DNA from: Pseudomonas sp. Root71
Lineage (GTDB): Bacteria > Pseudomonadota > Gammaproteobacteria > Pseudomonadales > Pseudomonadaceae
Assembly: GCF_001429045.1 (NCBI RefSeq)
Contig: NZ_LMHY01000029.1
Span: 451,869-515,868, forward strand
Length of the DNA stretch: 64,000 nt
Direction of reading: 5' to 3'
Each line of letters begins with the position of its first letter. Positions within the stretch are counted from its first letter, which is position 1. This document shows positions 42,666 to 51,606 of this stretch, one piece after another. A program made the translations under genes and the position numbers. The notes beneath the pieces were generated by a model. It made no database searches and was not told where the DNA came from. It saw nothing but the letters and a program-made list of their open reading frames with translations.

Positions 42666-45317
42666 ATGAGCAACTCCGGCCGCGCCGACGCGCTGTTAGC
42701 AGACCTGCCCCGCGATGGCCGTGGCCGGCTCAAGGTATTTCTCGGTGCCGCACCGGGTGTCGGCAAGACCTACGCCATGCTGCAAGCGGCCCACACCCAG
42801 TTGCGTCAAGGGGTGAAGGTCATCGCCGGCGTCGTCGAAACCCACGGCCGGGCCGAAACCGAAGCACTGCTCGGCGGCTTGTCGCAACAGCCGTTGGTAC
42901 GTTCCGAGTACCGTGGCGTGTTGCTCGAAGAAATGGACCTCGACGGTCTGCTCCTCGCCAAACCGAAGCTGGTGCTGGTCGACGAACTGGCGCACACCAA
43001 CGCTCCGGGCAGCCGCCACGAAAAGCGCTGGCAGGACATTCAGGAACTGCTCGCCGCCGGCATCGACGTGTACACCACGGTCAACGTCCAGCATCTGGAA
43101 AGCCTCAACGACCAGGTGCGCGGCATCACTGGCGTGCAGGTCCGCGAGACCCTGCCTGATTGGGTGTTGCAGGAAGCCTACGAACTGCTGCTGATCGACT
43201 TGCCGCCACGGGAGCTGCTGGAGCGCCTGCGCGACGGCAAGGTCTATGTGCCGGAGCAGGCGCGGGCGGCCATCGACGCGTTCTTTTCCCAGACTAACCT
43301 CACGGCCCTGCGCGAACTGGCGATGCAAACCGCGGCGGCTCAGGTCGATAATGATCTGGCCCAGGGGTATCGTCAGTTGGGGCAAGCGGCGCCGGCCGTG
43401 CGCGGGCGATTGCTGGTGGGGGTCGACGGCGATGCCCAGGCCGAGCGCCTGGTACGCCATGCCAGTCGCGTGGCCCAGCGGCGGCACCTGCCCTGGAGCC
43501 TGGTGCACGTGGACAACGGCAGCGTGCGTGACGAGCAGTCCCGCCTGCGTCTGCAGAGCGCCCAGCAACTGGCCGAGCGCCTGGGCGGCGAAGTGGTGTT
43601 GCTGCGCGCCGGTGAAGTGGCGAAAACCCTGATCCAGCATGCCGCCGAACGCCGCGCCAGCCTGGTGCTGGTCGGCCAGTCCCGGCCGAGACTGCGTCGA
43701 CGTCTGTTCGGTGGCGGGTTGGCGGCGCGACTGCTGCGTAATGCACGTGGGCTGGAGATCAACGTTCTCGACAGCGATCACCAACAGCTTCAACCCCATC
43801 AGCGGTCGATGCATTCACTGGTCTGGTTCGACTATGCATTGGCCGTGGTCGCGACGGTTCTGGCCAGCGCCCTGGCCTGGGCGGTGGCGAGTGTTTTGCC
43901 ACTGCCGAACATTTCCCTGGTGTTCCTTGCAGCGGTATTGCTGGTGGCGGTGCGCAGCAGCCTCGGGCCGGCGCTGGCTTGTGCGGCGCTGTCGTTCCTG
44001 ACCTACGACTTCCTGTTCATTCCACCGAATTTCTCTTTCAGCATCCAGCGCGAGGAAGACGTGCTGACCTTGCTGTTCTTCCTGCTGATGGCGGCCCTCA
44101 CTGGCAACCTCGCGGCGCGCCAGCGCCGGCAATTGCAGGCATTGCGCGATACCCAGGAAGAGACCACTGAACTGCTTGACCTGTCCCGCAAACTCACCGC
44201 CGCCACCGACCGCCAGGCCGTGGTCAGCGCGGCTGCCCAGCACCTTAATGGTTGGAGTGATGTGCAACTGTGCCTGCTCAATCGCGACGGGCAAAACGGC
44301 TGGCAAGTCGAAACCGGTGGCCCCCTGGAGTTCAGCGAAGCCGAGCGCGGCGCCGCCGATTGGGCCTGGCAGCACGATCAACCCGCGGGTGCGGGCACCG
44401 GCACCTTGCCGTTCGGCCGCTGGTGGTGGTGGCCATTGTCGGTGGAGGACGGACCGCTGGCGTTGCTTGGCGTGTGCGCCAGGGAAGGCCAGACTCTGAG
44501 CGGCCAGCGCCGACGCTTGTTGACCGCACTGAGCCAGCCGCTGGCCCAGGCGCTGGCCCGGGCGCAACTGGCCGACGATCTGGAAGCGGCGCGGCTGCAC
44601 GGCGAAACCGAGCAACTGCGCAGCGCCTTGCTGGCGTCGGTGTCCCATGACCTGCGTACACCGCTGACGTCCATGCGCGGCAGTATCGACAGCCTGCTGG
44701 CCCTGGGGGAAGCGATCCCGCTGGAGGACAGACGTGAGTTGCTCGAAGGCACCCGCGATGAAGCCGAGCGCCTGGACCGCTACATTCAAAACCTGCTCGA
44801 CATGACCCGCCTCGGCCACGGTGCCTTGAAGCTGGCACGGGACTGGGTGTCGCCGGCAGACATCGTCGGCAGTGCGCGCAATCGCCTGCGGGCAGTCCTT
44901 GCGCCGTTGCAGGTCAGCACCGACGTACTGGCCGAGTTACCGTTGCTGTATGTGCATGCCGCGCTGATCGAACAGGCACTGATCAACGTGATGGAAAACG
45001 CCGCGCGGTTTTCGCCACCCCACGGGCGCTTGCAACTGCGCGCCGGGGCCGATGACAGCGAGCTGTTTTTCTCGGTCAGCGATGAGGGGCCGGGGATTCC
45101 GGAAGAGGAACGGGCGAAAATTTTCGACATGTTCTACACCGCAGCGCGGGGTGATCGCGGCGGGCAGGGTACCGGGCTGGGGCTGGCGATTTGTCAGGGC
45201 ATGGTCGGTGCCCATGGCGGTCGCATCAGTGTCGCCGACGGCATCGAGGGGCGCGGCACCTGCATCACGTTGCACCTGCCGCTGCAGGCTCAGCCGGGAT
45301 ACGACAGTGAAGCCTGA
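42666..45317 (+). CDS. kdpD: Sensor histidine kinase KdpD
   Basis: Inner-membrane sensor for potassium limitation and turgor, 883 residues. In order: N-terminal KdpD domain with Walker A GAAPGVGKT (about 27-35) and LVDELAHTNAPGSRHEKRW, a universal-stress-protein-like domain (about 240-365), four close membrane helices (about 390-490), a GAF-like region, the dimerisation domain with the phospho-His in SVSHDLRTPLTSMRGS, and the ATPase with NVMENAARFSPP and GTGLGLAICQG. The start is ATG 42666; ATG 42660 and ATG 42627 are in frame upstream. It pairs with kdpE, 48 bases downstream. Confidence 0.96.
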   Translation: MSNSGRADALLADLPRDGRGRLKVFLGAAPGVGKTYAMLQAAHTQLRQGVKVIAGVVETHGRAETEALLGGLSQQPLVRSEYRGVLLEEMDLDGLLLAKPKLVLVDELAHTNAPGSRHEKRWQDIQELLAAGIDVYTTVNVQHLESLNDQVRGITGVQVRETLPDWVLQEAYELLLIDLPPRELLERLRDGKVYVPEQARAAIDAFFSQTNLTALRELAMQTAAAQVDNDLAQGYRQLGQAAPAVRGRLLVGVDGDAQAERLVRHASRVAQRRHLPWSLVHVDNGSVRDEQSRLRLQSAQQLAERLGGEVVLLRAGEVAKTLIQHAAERRASLVLVGQSRPRLRRRLFGGGLAARLLRNARGLEINVLDSDHQQLQPHQRSMHSLVWFDYALAVVATVLASALAWAVASVLPLPNISLVFLAAVLLVAVRSSLGPALACAALSFLTYDFLFIPPNFSFSIQREEDVLTLLFFLLMAALTGNLAARQRRQLQALRDTQEETTELLDLSRKLTAATDRQAVVSAAAQHLNGWSDVQLCLLNRDGQNGWQVETGGPLEFSEAERGAADWAWQHDQPAGAGTGTLPFGRWWWWPLSVEDGPLALLGVCAREGQTLSGQRRRLLTALSQPLAQALARAQLADDLEAARLHGETEQLRSALLASVSHDLRTPLTSMRGSIDSLLALGEAIPLEDRRELLEGTRDEAERLDRYIQNLLDMTRLGHGALKLARDWVSPADIVGSARNRLRAVLAPLQVSTDVLAELPLLYVHAALIEQALINVMENAARFSPPHGRLQLRAGADDSELFFSVSDEGPGIPEEERAKIFDMFYTAARGDRGGQGTGLGLAICQGMVGAHGGRISVADGIEGRGTCITLHLPLQAQPGYDSEA

Positions 45318-45365
45318 TCGTGCTTGCGCTACTCTCTTGCCACTTCTTTGTGTTGATGTGAATTC

Positions 45366-46064
45366 ATGAGCCAGACCCCGACCATCCTGATCATTGACGA
45401 CGAACCGCAGATCCGCAAATTCCTGCGCATCAGCCTCGTTTCCCAGGGCTACAAAGTGCTGGAGGCGGGTACCGGCAGCGAAGGATTGGTGCAAGCTGCG
45501 TTGAACAAACCGGACTTGCTGGTGCTCGACCTCGGCTTGCCGGACATGGACGGCCAACAGGTATTGCGTGACTTTCGCGAGTGGTCGACGGTGCCGGTGC
45601 TGGTGCTCTCCGTGCGCGCCAGTGAAGGGCAGAAAGTCGAGGCCCTGGATGGCGGCGCCAATGACTACGTGACCAAGCCATTCGGCATTCAGGAATTCCT
45701 GGCGCGGATCCGTGCGTTATTGCGCCAGGTGCCCGCAGGCGAGGCGCAACCAGCGGCGCTGAGCTTCGGTCCGTTGACGGTCGACCTGGCGTATCGCCGG
45801 GTGCTGCTCGACGATGTCGAAGTCGCGCTGACCCGCAAGGAATACGCCGTGCTGGCGCAACTGGCGCGGCATCCAGGGCGGGTGATCACCCAGCAGCAAT
45901 TGCTCAAGGACATCTGGGGGCCGACCCACACCGAAGACACTCACTACCTGCGCATCGTGGTCGGGCACTTGCGCCAGAAACTGGCGGATGACCCGACCCA
46001 GCCCAGGTTCATCGTCACTGAGGCAGGGGTGGGGTATCGGTTGTTGGGTGAGGGTAGCCTTTAG
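45366..46064 (+). CDS. kdpE: Response regulator KdpE
   Basis: OmpR-family regulator of 232 residues. The receiver domain has the acidic pocket IIDDEP, the phosphorylated Asp at residue 55 in LVLDLGLPDMDG and the Lys of TKPFG; the C-terminal winged helix contains RKEYAVLAQLARHPGRVITQ and HYLRIVVGHLRQKL. It receives phosphate from KdpD and activates kdpFABC. No terminator was recognised directly after it; the patatin-like gene converges from the other strand 40 bases later. Confidence 0.96.
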   Translation: MSQTPTILIIDDEPQIRKFLRISLVSQGYKVLEAGTGSEGLVQAALNKPDLLVLDLGLPDMDGQQVLRDFREWSTVPVLVLSVRASEGQKVEALDGGANDYVTKPFGIQEFLARIRALLRQVPAGEAQPAALSFGPLTVDLAYRRVLLDDVEVALTRKEYAVLAQLARHPGRVITQQQLLKDIWGPTHTEDTHYLRIVVGHLRQKLADDPTQPRFIVTEAGVGYRLLGEGSL

Positions 46065-46104
46065 ATCTTCGTTGCCTGATAGTCACCCGAGAACCTTCAG
46101 GCGT

Positions 46105-47142
46105 TCAGTTCTGCTCATTCTCATACCGGTCCAGCGTATCCCGCGCAATCTCCCGTCCCAGCGCGATCAATTCCGGCGCCTTGTAGAACTCGAAAAAACG
46201 GCACACGCGCTTGGGCACGTTGATCAGGATGTCCGGCGGATACCCGGCAATCTTGTACTGCGCCAGCGACGTCTGCATCACCTCGAAACTCTGGTTGATC
46301 AAATCCAGCAAGGACGCCGGCCCAACGTTGTCGATGATGAACGAACCGGTGGCGGAGCGGGGGGCGCCACTGGCTTCCGGAGCCGCCGCCGGTTGCTGCG
46401 CTTCGGGTTCGGCGGATTCGATCCACGGGTTGAGGTCCGCCCCTTCGGCCCTCAGGGCCTCCTGCTCGAGGATCAACAATTGCTCGGCCTGTTTGCGGCG
46501 GAACGGCAGCTTCGAGCCAAGGGAATTGATCAGGCTGTCGAAGCGGGTCTTGAAGGCGGCGGGACGCTGGATGACCGGCAATTGATAGTGGCGCTGATTG
46601 GTGGAGTTGAGGTTGACCGCGATGATCAAGTCGCAATGGCTCGACACCACCGGCACGATCGGCAGCGGGTTGAGAATGCCGCCATCGACCAGCATGCGGT
46701 TGCCCTGCATCACCGGGGTGAACAGGCTGGGAATCGCCGCCGAGGCGCGCATGGCCTGATGCAGGCATCCTTCCTGGAACCAGATTTCCTGCTGGTTGGT
46801 CAGGTCGGCGGCAACGGCGGTGTAGGGGATGCGCAAATCCTCGATGTTGATCTCGCCGACGATCTTGCGGATCTGCCCGAAGACTTTCTCGCCACGAATC
46901 GCCCCCAGGCGAAAACTGACGTCCACCAGGCGCAACACGTCGAGATAGTCCAGGCTCTCGATCCAGTCGCGGTAGTCATTGAGTTTGCCGGCGGCGTAGA
47001 TTCCGCCCACCACCGCGCCCATGGAGCATCCGGCGATACAGGCAATGTCATACCCGCGCCGTTCGATCTCTTCAATGACCCCGATATGTGCATAACCCCG
47101 GGCTCCACCCGAGCCCAATACCAGTGCGACGCGCTTTTTCAT
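46105..47142 (-). CDS. Patatin-like phospholipase family protein
   Basis: A 345-residue protein with the catalytic dyad of the family: oxyanion motif GSGGARGYAHIG, nucleophile Ser in GCSMG and Asp in VDGGILNP. This RssA-type group is cytosolic and its substrate is mostly unknown; phospholipase A activity is assumed from the fold. The C-terminal third contains a Pro/Ala-rich linker (EPEAQQPAAAPEASG) and a last helical part. The start is ATG 47142, preceded by GAGGGCGATT; sixteen upstream codons in frame are not supported. Confidence 0.9.
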   Translation of the reverse strand: MKKRVALVLGSGGARGYAHIGVIEEIERRGYDIACIAGCSMGAVVGGIYAAGKLNDYRDWIESLDYLDVLRLVDVSFRLGAIRGEKVFGQIRKIVGEINIEDLRIPYTAVAADLTNQQEIWFQEGCLHQAMRASAAIPSLFTPVMQGNRMLVDGGILNPLPIVPVVSSHCDLIIAVNLNSTNQRHYQLPVIQRPAAFKTRFDSLINSLGSKLPFRRKQAEQLLILEQEALRAEGADLNPWIESAEPEAQQPAAAPEASGAPRSATGSFIIDNVGPASLLDLINQSFEVMQTSLAQYKIAGYPPDILINVPKRVCRFFEFYKAPELIALGREIARDTLDRYENEQN

Positions 47143-47363
47143 GAATCGCCCTCGTTTGAATGGTTCAACAATGCACCCATCGAGGGCCATGCTTCAATCG
47201 CCATGGTCGTACGAGGGGACAAGAGCGTCGTATTTTCGACACTCCATGGCGGCACATGGTTATTCTCGTCGGCGCTATAGTTTGCACAGCGGACCAACGG
47301 CACTTTTCAGGTGCCACAACGTCTTACCTGCATGACTGTTGACCTATTCTTGAGGAGTGAATG

Positions 47364-47642
47364 ATGAAAGCCTGGATCTGCGTGCCATTGATTGCCCTGG
47401 CGCTCGCCGGTTGTGCCGGCAAAACCGCTTATCGCGACAGCTGTGGTAGTAATCTGGATGCGGCATGGCATGAACTGGACCTGGCCAAGGCCGAAGGGTT
47501 CGCCGGGACTGTCAGTTACTCCAAGGCCCTGTCGCTGTTGACCGCGGCCAAGACCCAGCAGCAATTCGAGGGGTTCGAAGGCTGCACCAGGAAAGCCGAG
47601 AAGGCTCGTTTCTATATTCGTGAATCGCGCGCGGGGCGTTAA
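47364..47642 (+). CDS. Small lipoprotein of unknown function
   Basis: A 92-residue protein with a lipoprotein signal peptide (MKAWICVPLIALALAGC) and lipobox LAGC; the residue after Cys is Ala, which suits sorting to the outer membrane. The mature part is helical with heptad-like spacing (AWHELDLAKAEGFAG, YSKALSLLTAAKTQQQ, RKAEKARFYIRE), similar to small helical lipoproteins of the DUF4398 kind. ATG 47364 is six bases after AGGAG; an ATG three bases earlier is also possible. Confidence 0.8.
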   Translation: MKAWICVPLIALALAGCAGKTAYRDSCGSNLDAAWHELDLAKAEGFAGTVSYSKALSLLTAAKTQQQFEGFEGCTRKAEKARFYIRESRAGR

Positions 47643-47666
47643 AAGCGAAAAGCGGTTACAAGCTCT

Positions 47667-47710
47667 AAGCTGCAAGCTGCAAGATCTTTCGAGTTTGCAG
47701 CCTGGAGCTT
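47667..47710. repeat. Imperfect inverted repeat
   Basis: Arms AAGCTGCAAGCTGCAA and TTGCAGCCTGGAGCTT match at 13 of 16 positions with a 12-base loop. It lies between the lipoprotein and CHAD genes and resembles the GC-poorer class of short interspersed palindromes in Pseudomonas. Confidence 0.6.
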
Positions 47711-47742
47711 GCAACCTGGCGCTGTTTACGGAGTAAACCCCC

Positions 47743-48501
47743 ATGATCGATCGGTTGGTGGCTCAGGTTCTGGGCCTGGAAGTTCGTCTGCTTGCCTGTC
47801 AGGCCCGCTTGAAAGAGCGTACAGACCCTGAAGCGTTACACGACCTGCGCACAACCATGCGGCGGTTACGCAGCCTGTTGCGGCCCTTGCGCGGGCTGCC
47901 CGGTGTCGAACAACTGGAAGCGGCCGCCTCCCGGGTGGGCGAACTGAGCACACCTTTACGCGATCGCGAAGTGTTGGCGGCGTACCTGCTCCAGCACCAT
48001 CAACCCCAAGCCGCACAGTGGCGCATGGCGCAAATGGCCGAGGCCTATCCGGCCGTGGCAGCCAGTCCCGAGCTCGCGCAAATGCTGATCGTCCTCGATG
48101 CGTTTCCACGTTTTCTACGTGCTGCCCAGCGCCAGGGATTGCTCAAGGGGCTGCGCAAGCGCATCGAAAAACGCCTGGGCAAGCAGTGGAAAAAACTCGA
48201 CGAGGCACTGCACGATCCGACCCACGACCGTCATCGGCTGCGCTTGTTGATCAAGCGCGTGCGCTATGGCATCGACGCCTACCCCGAACTGGACCGTTTG
48301 CCGAAAGCGGCCATGCCCCGGTTGAAGTCGGCCCAGGGCGCACTGGGTGACTGGCACGATTGCGTGCAATGGCTGGCGATGGCTGAACGGGAAGCGGATT
48401 TGCAACCCTGTGTTGCTGTCTGGGAAGCCACCATGGCCGAGGCTGAAAGCCGTGCGGATCGGGTGCTGGAAAAACTCGGCAAGGCCTGTTTCAAATCCTG
48501 A
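47743..48501 (+). CDS. CHAD-domain protein
   Basis: A 252-residue all-helical protein with the two signature stretches of CHAD domains: LHDLRTTMRRLRSLLRPLR near the start and HRLRLLIKRVRYGIDAYPEL plus GALGDWHD in the second half. The conserved His and Arg residues form a basic surface; CHAD domains bind inorganic polyphosphate granules. There is no linked CYTH domain, which often accompanies CHAD. It is cytosolic, alone in its transcription unit as far as can be seen. Confidence 0.9.
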   Translation: MIDRLVAQVLGLEVRLLACQARLKERTDPEALHDLRTTMRRLRSLLRPLRGLPGVEQLEAAASRVGELSTPLRDREVLAAYLLQHHQPQAAQWRMAQMAEAYPAVAASPELAQMLIVLDAFPRFLRAAQRQGLLKGLRKRIEKRLGKQWKKLDEALHDPTHDRHRLRLLIKRVRYGIDAYPELDRLPKAAMPRLKSAQGALGDWHDCVQWLAMAEREADLQPCVAVWEATMAEAESRADRVLEKLGKACFKS

Positions 48502-48633
48502 GACCTCCCCGGATCCATTGTAGGAGCGAGCCTTGTTGGGCTCATCTGTCAGTCAATTTGGCCGGAATAGGCGATGTATCAACTTCGCCAGATGGTTAAG
48601 ATCCCTTCATCTTTTCCGATCCCAGAGGTTTTC

Positions 48634-49431
48634 ATGCGTTTTTCCGAACTGCTCGACGCTGTCCGCGGCCAGCCGCTGGAGCTGTCTATCCCGGCCTCCT
48701 GGGCTCAGGGGCGGGCCAGTTTCGGTGGCCTGGTGGCCGCTTTGCAGTACGAAGCCATGCGCGCCCGGGTTCCGGCGGATCGGCCGGTGCGTTCGTTGGC
48801 AATCACCTTCGTCGGCCCGGTTGAGCCCGAGGTGCCGGTCAGTTTTGAGGTCGACGTACTGCGCGAAGGCAAGGCCGTCAGCCAAGTGCTGGGCCGGGTA
48901 GTGCAGAAGGGGCAGGTGGTGACATTGATCCAGGGCAGCTTCGGTGCCTCGCGCCCCTCGGAAGTGGCGGTGGCCGCTGAACCGGCACCTGAAATGAAGC
49001 ACTGGGACGAATGCCAGGAGTTGCCTTTCGTCGAAGGCGTCATCCCTGAGTTCATGCGGCATCTGGCGATGCGCTGGAGTGTCGGCGGGTTGCCGTTCAG
49101 CGGTAGCACATCCCGGCAAATGGGTGGCTGGGTACGCTTGCGCGGCGACGTAAAGGAAGAGGCCATCGGCGAGGCGCATATCCTGGCGCTGGTGGACGCC
49201 TGGCCGCCGGCCCTGATGCCGTTTTTGAAGAAGCCGGCGATGGGTAGCACGCTGACCTGGACCATCGAGTTCGTGCAACCGCTGCTGGAACTGAACACCC
49301 TGGACTGGTGTAAATACCTCGTCGAGACCGAATACGCCGCCGACGGCTACGGGCATGCGGCCGCAAAAATGTGGAGCGCGGATGGCCGGTTGATCGCCAT
49401 GAGCCGGCAGACGGTGACCGTGTTCGCCTGA
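48634..49431 (+). CDS. Acyl-CoA thioesterase family protein (TesB-like double hotdog)
   Basis: A 265-residue protein with two hotdog-type halves. The N-terminal half has ASFGGLVAALQYEAM and LAITFVGPVEPEVPVSFEVD, the second WTIEFVQPL followed by KMWSADGRLIAMSRQTVTVF at the end. This matches the thioesterase-like superfamily that hydrolyses acyl-CoA. The start is ATG 48634 after CAGAGG; the frame is open for twenty codons more upstream, without ribosome-binding site. It ends directly (convergent, no gap) at the DUF962 gene. Confidence 0.85.
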   Translation: MRFSELLDAVRGQPLELSIPASWAQGRASFGGLVAALQYEAMRARVPADRPVRSLAITFVGPVEPEVPVSFEVDVLREGKAVSQVLGRVVQKGQVVTLIQGSFGASRPSEVAVAAEPAPEMKHWDECQELPFVEGVIPEFMRHLAMRWSVGGLPFSGSTSRQMGGWVRLRGDVKEEAIGEAHILALVDAWPPALMPFLKKPAMGSTLTWTIEFVQPLLELNTLDWCKYLVETEYAADGYGHAAAKMWSADGRLIAMSRQTVTVFA

Positions 49432-49797
49432 TCAGTGACGGCGGTGGCGCTCACGCCAGGCGCGCCACCAGCCACCGCTGAGGAAGAACCGCGGAAACGT
49501 CAGGAACTGCTCGACCAACAGGCGTGATACTGCATCCTTGCGATCGCTGAAGGGTTCGGAGGCCTGGGTCTCCAGGCTGTGGCCGTGGCGTTGCAAGGCC
49601 ATCGCCGCGATCACACCGATCACGCCGATGGCGATATTTGCCAGGCTCAGGCTGAACACCCCGGTCACAATCAGTAGAAATGCCACGATGAACAGCGGCA
49701 CCGCGATCAGATGCAGCACCAGATTGGTCGGGTGCTGATGATTGTTCGGGTACGCTCGCCATTGCCAGGCGGGTAGGTTGGGGTGACGTTTACCCAT
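49432..49797 (-). CDS. DUF962/Mpo1-like membrane protein
   Basis: A 121-residue protein with a His-rich N-terminal motif PNNHQHPTNLVLHLIAVPLF and two membrane segments (about 28-47 and 50-68), followed by a basic tail. The motif resembles the DUF962 family, whose yeast member Mpo1 is an iron-dependent dioxygenase of 2-hydroxy fatty acids; whether this small bacterial form has such activity is unknown. It ends where the thioesterase gene ends. Confidence 0.65.
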   Translation of the reverse strand: MGKRHPNLPAWQWRAYPNNHQHPTNLVLHLIAVPLFIVAFLLIVTGVFSLSLANIAIGVIGVIAAMALQRHGHSLETQASEPFSDRKDAVSRLLVEQFLTFPRFFLSGGWWRAWRERHRRH

Positions 49798-49929
49798 GAT
49801 GCCGATCCTCGATCCATGTTGAACACATGTAGGAAGAATAGGCCCGGTCTATGCTGGCGGCGAATCAAGGCTGGCTATTGGTTTGATAGGCGTCATGTTC
49901 AAATTTGATGTGGATTCGACTGACGCCTT

Positions 49930-49990
49930 CGCGAGCAAGCCCGCTCCCACAGGGGAATGCATTTCAACTGTGGGAGCGGGCTTGCTCGCG
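49930..49990. repeat. REPIN: perfect 22-base inverted repeat
   Basis: Arms CGCGAGCAAGCCCGCTCCCACA (49930-49951, 22 bases) and its exact complement (49969-49990) enclose a 17-base loop. This is the standard P. fluorescens-group REP doublet. It lies just after the end of the chemoreceptor gene on the other strand and may serve as a transcript end. Confidence 0.95.
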
Positions 49991-49999
49991 AAGAGTCCC

Positions 50000-51481
50000 T
50001 CAAAGCTTCAACTGACCTATCGCCTTGCTCAGTTCCCCGGCCAACGCCGCCAGCTCATTGCTGGTGGTCGCCGACGTCACCGTCTGTTGCACCGTGTTCT
50101 CGGTCACGTCACGGATGCTCACCACCGCTCGGTTCATCTCTTCCGCCACCTGGCTTTGCTGCTCGGCCGCCACCGCGATCTGTGTATTGCTTTCACGCAT
50201 TTGCGCCACTGCGCCGGTAATCTCGGCCAGTGCCGCGCCGGCCTCTTGCGCCTGTTGTACGCAGTCGTCGGCCTTGAACGAACTCTCTTGCATGAAATCC
50301 ACGGCGTCCCGCGTGCCAGCCTGCAACGCCGAGACCATGAGGGTGATTTCATCCGTGGAAGCCTGTACACGTTTGGCGAGGTTGCGTACTTCATCGGCGA
50401 CCACCGCGAAGCCGCGGCCCATCTCGCCGGCCCGGGCCGCTTCGATGGCGGCGTTCAGCGCCAGCAGGTTGGTCTGCTCGGCGATGCTGTGAATCACGTT
50501 GACCACGCCATTGATCTTCTGGCTGTCCTCGGCCAGCCGTTGAATCATCTCGGCGGTCTGCTGGACGCCGGTGGACAGTCCGGCAATCGACCGTTGCACC
50601 CGTGTCACGACCTCCTGCCCACTGCCGGCCAGGGTATTGGCCGATTGTGAAAGGTCACGGGTGGCGCCCGCGTGTTGGGCAATGTGATAGACCGTGGCGG
50701 TCATTTCATTGATCGCCGTGGCGGCCTGATCGGTTTCGCTTTGCTGGCCCAGCATGCCGTGGCGCACTTCATTCATGCTGGCCGCCAGCCGCGCAGCGCC
50801 GACGTCCAGTTGCCGGGCGGTGCTGGCGACGGTGTTGACCACCCGTTGATAACCGGCCTGCATGGCGTTGAAGGCGTTGGCCATTTGCCCGACTTCGTCG
50901 CTGCAAGCCAATGGCACGCGGGCCGACAGGTCGCCGGTTTTCTCCACGTGCAGCATGACGTCTTTCAAGGTGTTGAGCTGGCTGAGCAGGAAACGGATCA
51001 ATAACTGCGATGCACCGAGCATTGCCAACATCAGGATGAACACGGCCAACGCGTAGTTGGCGAAGCGCTCGCTGAACACCTGGCTCAAGCTTGGGCCGTG
51101 GGCAATCACGGCGACCCGCTGGCCATCGGCACGGGTAAACACTTCGGCACCCATCAACGGATTGTCACCGAACAGCGGCATCAGGTTGATCTCGACCCAG
51201 CCGTTTGCATTGATGAGTTCGGGAATGGGGTGTTCATTCAGCGACGGCGCTTGTCCGCGATTGAACGTCAGCAGGTTGTCGGCGTGGGGTAGCGTTTGCC
51301 CGGCGGGCCAGGCTTCGAGCAATCGCGCCTGGGCCCGGGCCGAGGCCTGGGCGGCGTCACTGCGGGCCTGCTGTTCGAGCTGCACCGCGTATAGCACCAG
51401 CAACAGGGTGGTGACGAAAGCGACGGCGTTGACCGCCCAGAATTTGTATTTCAGCGAGATATTGCTAAGCCAGGCACCCAT
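50000..51481 (-). CDS. Methyl-accepting chemotaxis protein
   Basis: A 493-residue chemoreceptor. It has a first membrane helix (about 14-36), a short periplasmic part of about 110 residues (to about 150) not recognised as a known sensor domain, a second helix (about 150-172), a HAMP linker (LSQLNTLKDVMLHVEKTGDL) and the cytoplasmic coiled coil with the conserved hairpin tip IAEQTNLLALNAAIEAARAG followed by RGFAVVADEVRNLAKR. It signals through CheA/CheW to the flagella. The start is ATG 51481; twelve codons upstream are in frame without support. Confidence 0.93.
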   Translation of the reverse strand: MGAWLSNISLKYKFWAVNAVAFVTTLLLVLYAVQLEQQARSDAAQASARAQARLLEAWPAGQTLPHADNLLTFNRGQAPSLNEHPIPELINANGWVEINLMPLFGDNPLMGAEVFTRADGQRVAVIAHGPSLSQVFSERFANYALAVFILMLAMLGASQLLIRFLLSQLNTLKDVMLHVEKTGDLSARVPLACSDEVGQMANAFNAMQAGYQRVVNTVASTARQLDVGAARLAASMNEVRHGMLGQQSETDQAATAINEMTATVYHIAQHAGATRDLSQSANTLAGSGQEVVTRVQRSIAGLSTGVQQTAEMIQRLAEDSQKINGVVNVIHSIAEQTNLLALNAAIEAARAGEMGRGFAVVADEVRNLAKRVQASTDEITLMVSALQAGTRDAVDFMQESSFKADDCVQQAQEAGAALAEITGAVAQMRESNTQIAVAAEQQSQVAEEMNRAVVSIRDVTENTVQQTVTSATTSNELAALAGELSKAIGQLKL

Positions 51482-51606
51482 GGAGGTCTTCTCTGATAGC
51501 GGAAACAGTTTTGGCAAGGTGCCAGCATTGTGCCGCTACTCAGGTGGCTGATTCTTGATGCAGATCAACGGCCCCTCAGCATTCCAGCGTGGGAGGGGAT
51601 TTGTGG

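Noticed and set aside
48510..48545. REP sequence after the CHAD gene (TGTAGGAGCGAGCCTTG)
   Set aside because: Only a single diverged half without a complementary partner nearby; too weak to list as a repeat.
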